Below the pieces are notes generated by a model, which was not told the DNA's origin, made no database searches, and saw nothing but the letters and a program-made list of their open reading frames with translations. This document shows, one piece after another, positions 23,824-28,785 of a stretch of 28,785 nt of DNA; the first letter of the stretch is position 1, and every line of letters begins with the position of its first letter. The stretch lies in contig CAZIRF010000037.1 in NCBI GenBank assembly GCA_964541755.1, forward strand, positions 1 to 28,785. Reading direction: 5' to 3'. Position numbers and translations under genes: made by a program. Origin of the DNA: CAZIRF01 sp964541755. Its GTDB lineage: Bacteria; Spirochaetota; Spirochaetia; Treponematales; Breznakiellaceae.

Positions 23824-25430
23824 TTACTCCGGCAAGAAGAGGTTTTTGCGGCGAAGAATGTCCCAAACGACGCGGTCAACGAGGGGGTTTATGCTGTATT
23901 GGCCTTCCTCTTCGAGAACCAAAGAACGTTCGCGTGCGCGAACCAAGTCAATGCGAACCCAGGCTTCCGGCAAGGCAAGGGTGCGTGCGAGACTTTCGCT
24001 GTCTGCCGATCGGTGCAGGTACAATGCCTGAAGCACAAAGAGTGTTTCAGTGGGCCACTGTTGTATGAATGACAGATCGAAGAGCTCCGGGGCGCGAATG
24101 CGTAAACGGATGTTGCGGTCTTTAACCGAGCGAATGGCCCGCATGAAGTAGTATGTTACAAAGTGATAGCCCGAGCCGCCGCGTGCACTCAAATTTTCGA
24201 AAAAGCGCTCTTTGAGCCAGTCCGGAACATCCCGCTCTGCAATGGCATGCCGTCGTTTGAGGGTCATGAGGCGCTTGAATGTCTGTTTGTCCGGGATAAC
24301 GCTGTACTGGTAGCCGGCGGCGCGTAATTTGCGCCCGTAGACCTTTGCCAATTGGGCTGCACCAGGCTCGTCGAGATTTATATTGAAGGGAAAGAGATCA
24401 TCAAGGGGGAAGATGGAAGCGAGAAAGCGGTAGAAACTGTTCCCGCAGGACAGGACGAGGGCCGTTTCGCACGCCTGTTCGGATCCTGCCAGTATGGTTT
24501 CCAGCAGTGAATACCCCCCGGGGGCTCGTTCAAAGAAGTATTCACTGTTGTCGAGGATGAGCATGCCCCCCTGTGGCCACCCGGCCGGGTCTGATGCCAT
24601 TTGTGCCATGCCTTTAGCCTCTTCGCGCGACTGTGGGCTCAATCGCATGATCTGGCTCCGGCGTGTTGTTCGAGCCAGTTGATCAGCATGGATTTTCCCG
24701 ACCCGGAAGAGCCTCGAATGACAAGGTTTGCATAGTTGCCCGCCTTGTGCCGGTCGAGAACGGTCGAGAGGGTGCTGCGCCACTCGTCGGAGAGGGTTAT
24801 TTTGTCTTCCCGGTGCGAATCGAGTGCCGCAATCAAGTCTTCGGGAATGTTCTGCGGTGGTTCGCCCCGTCCTTCATCCATAAGGGAGAGGAGGTCGTTG
24901 CGCAGGTTCCCTTTTGCAATGCTGCGGGGGCTAAAGGGAAGCGCTTGAGTCATTTTGTCCACCAGGCTGCGAGTGTTGGACCGAATGCGCGTCCGGTCCC
25001 AGAGCTCCGGGTGGGCCTCAAGGGGAAGCCAGAGGGTTTCGAGTATGTTGTATACCCATTCGAAGACCCAGCGTCCAAGGGCCTGTTTTAACGGTAAATG
25101 GGTTCCGGGGCTTTCAAGATCCTTTCTCTGGCGTACTTGGCGGCGGAGTCTGGCCAAGAAACGATGGGTGAGGATGAGCAGTATCAGGCCAAGGAGTGTG
25201 GAAATGCCCAGGATGGCGGGGAGGCGCCAGGATGCGGCCTGTTCAAAGAGGGGGATGAGGAGTTCGTTCGCTGTACTTGCAAGCCCGTCTGTCACTCGGT
25301 TCACGGTTAGTGTAACGTAATCGATACCGTAATCGATCGCCGTGAGTGGCGTCGAAAGGGCGTTGCCGATAAACGCCATGAATGCGTCGGTGGAATCTAT
25401 CAGTCTTGTGGCGAGGCCTTCTTGACTCAT
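23824..25430 (-). pseudogene. Membrane-anchored P-loop ATPase, frameshifted
   Basis: Two frames together make one ATPase of about 535 residues. The first part (25430 to stop at 24639) starts MSQEGLATRL, has a hydrophobic segment SWRLPAILGISTLLGLILLIL and ends just after Walker A (RGSSGSGKSMLINWLEQHAGA). The second frame, from about 24660 to 23824, carries Walker B (GGMLILDNSEYFF), a sensor-like ALVLSCGNSFYRFL and a winged-helix-like end. A single-base shift near 24650-24665 separates them: the first frame reaches a stop nine residues after Walker A ends, while the second continues smoothly. No slippery heptamer is seen, so mutation or sequencing error is likelier than programmed shifting. The family was not recognised. 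The start overlaps the preceding gene by 4 bp (ATGA). Confidence 0.75.
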
Positions 25431-25910
25431 GACGCCCCGGTAGAAGACTGGGCCCGAACGCTGCGCAGGAGTGCTGCGGGAACCCGGTCGTAAAAGGCGT
25501 TAATGATTTCTTTCTTTTTGTAGAGTTTCAACAGTTGCTCATCCCCCCCCCTCGATTGAGGTTGTCCAAAGCCCTGATTTGCAGGAGGGACAGGTGTCAT
25601 CTTCGAGGAAGCGCCAGAGATTGTCGCTCGCCTTGCAGGCGGGGCAGTCTATCTTGATTGAAAGGGCATCTACTTTAAGGTCTGATTCCAGTTTGAGTAT
25701 TTTCTAATACTCGGTAGCAAGGCTGCGCACGAGTTTTCGCCGCTTGCTCGATGGAATGAAGCGTATGGACAGCGCAGCCCAGAGAATGAGGAGTATTGCC
25801 CCACTTGCGGCCCAGACGAGGCGCAGTTCGCGCGGGAAGAGGAAGAGCGCGAGCGTCCAGATGAGCAGGAAGACGAGGATGGAGAGCAAAACCGACAAAA
25901 ACTTTCGCAT
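25427..25910 (-). pseudogene. Two-TM zinc-ribbon protein, interrupted by a stop and a G9 frameshift
   Basis: The start ATG (25908-25910) has AAGGAG 8 bp upstream and opens MRKFLSVLLSILVFLLIWT and a second hydrophobic segment (VWAASGAILLILWAALSI). An in-frame TAG at 25704-25706 ends it after 68 residues. The same frame continues KILKLESDLKVD into a zinc ribbon (CPACKAS then CPSCKSG) with no start codon of its own. A run of nine G (25543-25551) then shifts the frame into a TGA; with eight G the frame continues EQLLKLYKKKEIINAFY to a TGA that overlaps the ATPase ATG. The restored protein would be 160 residues. Function unknown. CAG to TAG would explain the stop. If the TAG is a true end, the first 68 residues stand as a small membrane protein. 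Confidence 0.7.
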
Positions 25911-25949
25911 GAGACACACTCCTTGCGGCCACCCGGGTGGCACAACCGT

Positions 25950-26360
25950 TTACAAGAGGGGTAGGGGGGACAGAATGGCGTGCAGGAACCCCACCGCAAG
26001 ACTGGCAAAGCCAAGGGGGATTTGCAGGTTGTCCAGTATGAGCTGTGCTCGCTTGAGCATCCCTGCGTCCCCTTCCTTGAGCGAACGAATGCGCGCCATG
26101 AGAAGTATGGACGCATTGGCCAAAAGCAGTACAAAGGGCAAGAGATCACTTAAAAAAATGACACTTCCATTGGGAAAAAAGAAGATGAGGGCGGCCAGAA
26201 TAGCACCACAAAGTCCTGCGACAAGGCGCATGCGCTCTCCGGGGAAGTAGCGGCCAATAACATCATAATCTTCTTTCTTGTCAACGAGGATTGGCAAGAT
26301 GAAAACAAAGCCTGTATAGACCAGAAAGAGGCTGGACAGGCTCAAAACGGCGTCGCGCAT
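25950..26360 (-). CDS. Small integral membrane protein, unknown function
   Basis: A 136-residue protein with four predicted membrane helices (about 8-27, 44-62, 66-90 and 113-131) and short charged loops such as DKKEDYDVIGRYFPGER. No family was recognised. It is the first gene of the minus-strand cluster that continues with the zinc-ribbon protein (39 bp downstream), the ATPase and the MscS channel. No strong ribosome site precedes the ATG at 26360. Confidence 0.72.
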   Translation of the reverse strand: MRDAVLSLSSLFLVYTGFVFILPILVDKKEDYDVIGRYFPGERMRLVAGLCGAILAALIFFFPNGSVIFLSDLLPFVLLLANASILLMARIRSLKEGDAGMLKRAQLILDNLQIPLGFASLAVGFLHAILSPLPLL

Positions 26361-26423
26361 ACCGACACTTTAATTTAAGCCCTCCCATGCTGCAAGAAAA
26401 TTCCGTTTCGGCGCCTTCGCTTA

Positions 26424-26452
26424 TTGACACGGGGGCCCCCTGTTCCTATTAT
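26424..26452 (+). promoter_or_regulatory. Strong sigma-70 promoter of the decarboxylase gene
   Basis: Consensus TTGACA (26424-26429) and TATTAT (26447-26452), 17 bp apart. The spacer holds the palindrome GGGGGCCCCC. The transcript would have a leader of about 100 nt; GGGAGG precedes the ATG at 26563. Confidence 0.8.
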
Positions 26453-26562
26453 CGCTCTACGCTCATACACGATCCGGTCTGTCGACTCTTGGCAGTTCGG
26501 ACGCCCCGTGAGCCTGTCGGTTGTGGCAATGACCCGGCATCTCTACAGACAGGGAGGGCGCG

Positions 26563-27738
26563 ATGGTCGAGCGTTCCACCTATTATTCAGATGAGCAGTG
26601 GCAGCGCTTCATGGCTGCCGCCGAGGGCAAAGAGACCCCGTTCATCCTGGTCGACCTGGCGATTATCGAGCAAAACTACAATCGCCTTGCCGCAGCATTC
26701 CCCTACGCGACGCAGTACTATGCCGTGAAGGCCAATCCCGCAAAAGAGATTATTTGTCTCCTGCGCGACCTTGGCTCTTCTTTCGACATAGCGTCTCGCT
26801 GGGAGCTCGATAAGGTCCTCGATTTGGGTGTGAGCCCGGATCGCCTTTCGTATGGCAACACCATAAAGAAGGCAAAGGACATCGAGTACTTTTACGAAAA
26901 AGGGGTCCGGCTCTTTGCAACCGACAGCAAGGCCGACCTCCACCACATCGCCTCGAAGGCCCCGGGGTCAAAGGTCTATGTGCGCATCCTCGTGGAGGGT
27001 TCGGACACCGCAGACTGGCCCCTCTCCCGTAAATTCGGCTGTCATCCTGACATGGCGTACAACCTCATGACCGAAGCGCGCGACCTGGGGCTCATCCCTT
27101 GGGGCATAAGCTTCCACGTGGGCAGCCAGCAGCGCGACATTGGCCAGTGGGACGAGGCCATCGCCAAGACCTTCTACCTTTTCCGAGCCCTTGAGGAAGA
27201 AGAGGGGATCAAACTGGGGATGATCAATATGGGCGGTGGGCTTCCCGCCAACTATATAACCCCCGTTCACGATTTGGATGTCTATGCGCGGGAGATAACC
27301 CGTTACCTTACCGAGGACTTTGGCGAGGAACTTCCGCAGATTATTATGGAACCGGGGCGCTCGATGATTGGCGATGCCGGTATTATTGTGAGCGAAGTCG
27401 TCCTTGTGTCGCGCAAGAACAACACGGCCCTGCAGCGCTGGGTCTACACCGATGTGGGCAAGTTCAATGGGCTCATCGAAACCCTGGACGAGTCCATCAA
27501 GTACCCGGTCATCACCGAACATCGTTCGGCCAAGGAGGGCGAAGTCATTATCGCCGGCCCCACCTGCGATTCGATGGACATCATGTACGAGAAGAGCCAC
27601 TATCAGCTGCCCTTGAGCTTGGTGGCCGGGGACAAGCTCTACTGGCTCTCGGCCGGTGCGTATACCGGCAGTTATGCCAGCGTGGAGTTCAATGGCTTCC
27701 CGCCCATCAAGACTTTTTTTATCGAACAAGAAGCCTGA
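26563..27738 (+). CDS. Type III PLP-dependent amino-acid decarboxylase (ornithine decarboxylase-like)
   Basis: A 391-residue fold-III decarboxylase. Lys56 in YAVKANP binds pyridoxal phosphate; HVGSQ, MGGGLP and EPGRS bind the cofactor phosphate; GPTCDSMD carries the Cys and Asp of the dimer-interface substrate site, as in eukaryotic-type ornithine decarboxylase and bacterial lysine/ornithine decarboxylases. Length fits that group. It would convert ornithine to putrescine, the first step of polyamine synthesis; lysine may also be a substrate and cannot be excluded from sequence. It stands alone, with its own promoter and a shared bidirectional terminator downstream. Confidence 0.88.
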   Translation: MVERSTYYSDEQWQRFMAAAEGKETPFILVDLAIIEQNYNRLAAAFPYATQYYAVKANPAKEIICLLRDLGSSFDIASRWELDKVLDLGVSPDRLSYGNTIKKAKDIEYFYEKGVRLFATDSKADLHHIASKAPGSKVYVRILVEGSDTADWPLSRKFGCHPDMAYNLMTEARDLGLIPWGISFHVGSQQRDIGQWDEAIAKTFYLFRALEEEEGIKLGMINMGGGLPANYITPVHDLDVYAREITRYLTEDFGEELPQIIMEPGRSMIGDAGIIVSEVVLVSRKNNTALQRWVYTDVGKFNGLIETLDESIKYPVITEHRSAKEGEVIIAGPTCDSMDIMYEKSHYQLPLSLVAGDKLYWLSAGAYTGSYASVEFNGFPPIKTFFIEQEA

Positions 27739-27761
27739 GAGGGGAATCCCGCGCTCATCAG

Positions 27762-27821
27762 TCAGGCCCCTGTTCGCATGAGGATGCCCGGGGCCTGATG
27801 GGGCGGCCTGCCATGCAGGCC
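27762..27821 (+). other. Two hairpins in the 3' UTR of the decarboxylase gene
   Basis: TCAGGCCCC (27762-27770) / GGGGCCTGA (27790-27798) and GGCCTGC (27805-27811) / GCAGGCC (27815-27821), loop CAT. Neither has a T-run, so they may protect the 3' end or be part of an intergenic repeat. Confidence 0.45.
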
Positions 27822-27836
27822 ATACGGAGAGCCCTT

Positions 27837-27880
27837 GGGCACAAAAAAAGCGACCCGAAAGGGTCGCTTTTTTTGTGCCC
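27837..27880. terminator. Perfect bidirectional intrinsic terminator
   Basis: A perfect 20-bp inverted repeat (27837-27856 / 27861-27880) with GAAA loop. The GC core GCGACCC/GGGTCGC is flanked by A7 and T7, so it ends both the decarboxylase (+) and infA (-) transcripts. Confidence 0.95.
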
Positions 27881-27892
27881 TGCGAGCGGACA

Positions 27893-27902
27893 GGACTATC
27901 AG
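27893..27902 (+). repeat. GGACTATCAG motif copy 5
   Basis: Exact 10-mer on the plus strand in the gap between the bidirectional terminator and the infA stop, so it is not explained by codon use. Confidence 0.6.
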
Positions 27903-27903
27903 T

Positions 27904-28128
27904 CTATCTCTCGCGGTAGATGATGCGTCCGCGGCTCAAGTCATAGGGTGAGAGGGCGACCTTTACGCGATCGCCGGGAACGATGCGGATATAGTGCTTT
28001 CGCATCTTACCCGAGAGGTGGGCGAGAATAAGATGGCCCTTTTGCTGGTTGAGTTCGACTCTGAACATGGTGTTGGGGAGGGCTTCCTTGACAACGCCCT
28101 CTACTTCGATTGCTTCCTCTTTCGCCAC
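27904..28128 (-). CDS. infA: Translation initiation factor IF-1
   Basis: A 74-residue OB-fold protein (EEAIEVEGVVKEALPNTMFRV, then HLSGKMRKHYIRIVPGDRV and DLSRGRIIYR) matching IF-1 over its full length. It binds the ribosomal A site during initiation. The start is GTG with AAGGAG 5 bp upstream. It is divergent from the dksA-type gene. Confidence 0.97.
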   Translation of the reverse strand: MAKEEAIEVEGVVKEALPNTMFRVELNQQKGHLILAHLSGKMRKHYIRIVPGDRVKVALSPYDLSRGRIIYRER

Positions 28129-28232
28129 AGCTGCTCCTTGGAGAATTCCCCCTGTCGGGGCTTGGGCGACGGCAGCGCATTGAAAATCAGACAGGATGTG
28201 AATTTGCTTTCACCGTCGCACGTTTCTATAAT

Positions 28233-28260
28233 GCTATAGGCAATCGAAGGCCTTTGTCAA
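28233..28260 (-). promoter_or_regulatory. Promoter of infA
   Basis: Minus-strand TTGACA (28255-28260) and TATAGC (28233-28238), 16 bp apart, giving a leader of about 100 nt. Confidence 0.6.
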
Positions 28261-28300
28261 CACGAGGCGGCCACAGTCATCCGTTGGAGCTGTTGCCTGC

Positions 28301-28329
28301 TTGACAAATCCTTGGAGCTGGTCCATTGT
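28301..28329 (+). promoter_or_regulatory. Promoter of the dksA-type gene
   Basis: TTGACA (28301-28306) with a moderate -10 CATTGT (28324-28329) after 17 bp; the ATG is at 28379. The 28129-28378 gap otherwise holds only the divergent infA promoter and leaders. Confidence 0.55.
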
Positions 28330-28378
28330 ACGCGGACTCAAAACAGACAGCCACAGGCTGAGCACAAGGGGGACTGAC

Positions 28379-28735
28379 ATGGATCAGGACTTCGTCCAAA
28401 AGATGAAAGAGGCACTCCAGGAACTCAAGCGCGAGATCATCGACAACCTCGTCGCCGGCAATGCCGACTTCAAGGAAATTGTCGAGGGTATGGAGGCCAA
28501 GGATTTGGCTGATATTGCCTCTGATGATGTCGATCGCAAGATGATCGAGACCTTGGGTACTCAGGAGATGAAGCGCATGCGCCTTATCGACTCTGCCCTT
28601 ACCCGTATCGAGCAGGGCAAGTATGGCCTGTGCATGAAGTGCAACAAGAAGATCCCCACAGAACGTTTGGAGGCTATTCCCTATGCTCTTATGTGTATTG
28701 AGTGTAAAAATGCCGATGAGCGGCGGAATCGCTGA
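28379..28735 (+). CDS. dksA: DksA/TraR-family zinc-finger protein
   Basis: A 118-residue protein. The ATG at 28379 follows AGGGGG. An N-terminal coiled-coil half includes DLADIASDD (42-50), similar to the acidic tip of DksA that reaches the RNA polymerase active site. A C4 zinc finger has Cys85, Cys88, Cys106 and Cys109 (GLCMKCNKKI then LMCIECK). DksA works with ppGpp to adjust rRNA and amino-acid promoters. The protein is shorter than E. coli DksA, so it may be a DksA-like rather than strict DksA factor. Confidence 0.87.
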   Translation: MDQDFVQKMKEALQELKREIIDNLVAGNADFKEIVEGMEAKDLADIASDDVDRKMIETLGTQEMKRMRLIDSALTRIEQGKYGLCMKCNKKIPTERLEAIPYALMCIECKNADERRNR

Positions 28736-28744
28736 CAAAGGTTA

Positions 28745-28762
28745 GTAACCAGAAGCCTGCAG
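28745..28762. repeat. Intergenic 18-bp repeat, copy B
   Basis: GTAACCAGAAGCCTGCAG, one mismatch to 15022-15039, just after the dksA-type stop codon. The remaining 23 bases to the window end show no gene start. Confidence 0.5.
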
Positions 28763-28785
28763 GTGGCGAAAATTGAGGCAATCCT

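Noticed and set aside
24639..24670. Programmed -1 frameshift in the ATPase
   Set aside because: No slippery heptamer and no obvious stimulatory structure at the joint; mutation or sequencing error is simpler.
26431..26440. GGGGGCCCCC palindrome in the decarboxylase promoter spacer as an operator
   Set aside because: Short GC palindromes are common at this base composition; there is no second site or flanking symmetry.
1..28785. CRISPR array, prophage or insertion sequence
   Set aside because: No regularly spaced repeats, transposase, integrase or phage structural genes were seen.

Overview
The window is GC-rich, densely packed bacterial DNA. It most resembles a spirochaete of the Treponema/Spirochaeta group. 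The reasons are the hexokinase type, a GatCAB plus AspRS operon implying indirect Asn-tRNA charging, divergent infA and dksA-type genes, a DUF3160 lipoprotein, and an MscS / MoxR-DUF58-transglutaminase block. The assignment is inferred from protein families and not proven by a marker gene.

Layout. 1-181: GC-rich palindromic repeat. 182-880: vapBC-type toxin-antitoxin operon (- strand) with a palindromic operator. 934-2261 (+): a DUF1707/LiaF-like protein overlapping an AMMECR1-domain lipoprotein. 2258-6000 (-): a DUF3160 lipoprotein and a Memo-family lipoprotein, translationally coupled. 6139-7062 (+): a second, cytoplasmic Memo protein. 7083-7751 (-): TPR protein. 7778-8749 (+): exported M15 peptidase. 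8817-14926 (-): gatC-gatA-gatB-aspS-hexokinase. 15137-15209: tRNA-Phe with its own promoter and terminator. 15357-17171: chemoreceptor. 17232-21584 (-): MoxR ATPase, DUF58 protein and transmembrane transglutaminase. 21648-26360 (-): small membrane protein, broken zinc-ribbon membrane protein, frameshifted P-loop ATPase, MscS channel, histidine kinase. 26563-27738 (+): type III PLP decarboxylase. 27837-27880: perfect bidirectional terminator. 27904-28128 (-): infA. 28379-28735 (+): DksA/TraR-type protein.

How the genes work together. gatCAB and aspS form a transamidation unit; the AspRS has the sequence signature of the non-discriminating archaeal-type enzyme. The MoxR/DUF58/transglutaminase block is a conserved chaperone-plus-envelope module. 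The AMMECR1, Memo and DUF3160 proteins cluster, and three of the four carry lipoprotein signals, so this locus puts AMMECR1 and Memo domains outside the cytoplasm. The MscS/kinase operon looks like a membrane-stress unit whose two upstream genes carry three separate lesions, one of them in a G9 tract.

The two least expected signals are these. The 10-mer GGACTATCAG occurs five times exactly, plus several near matches, against an expectation of about 0.05 from base composition. The lesions in the zinc-ribbon/ATPase genes are confined to about 1 kb.
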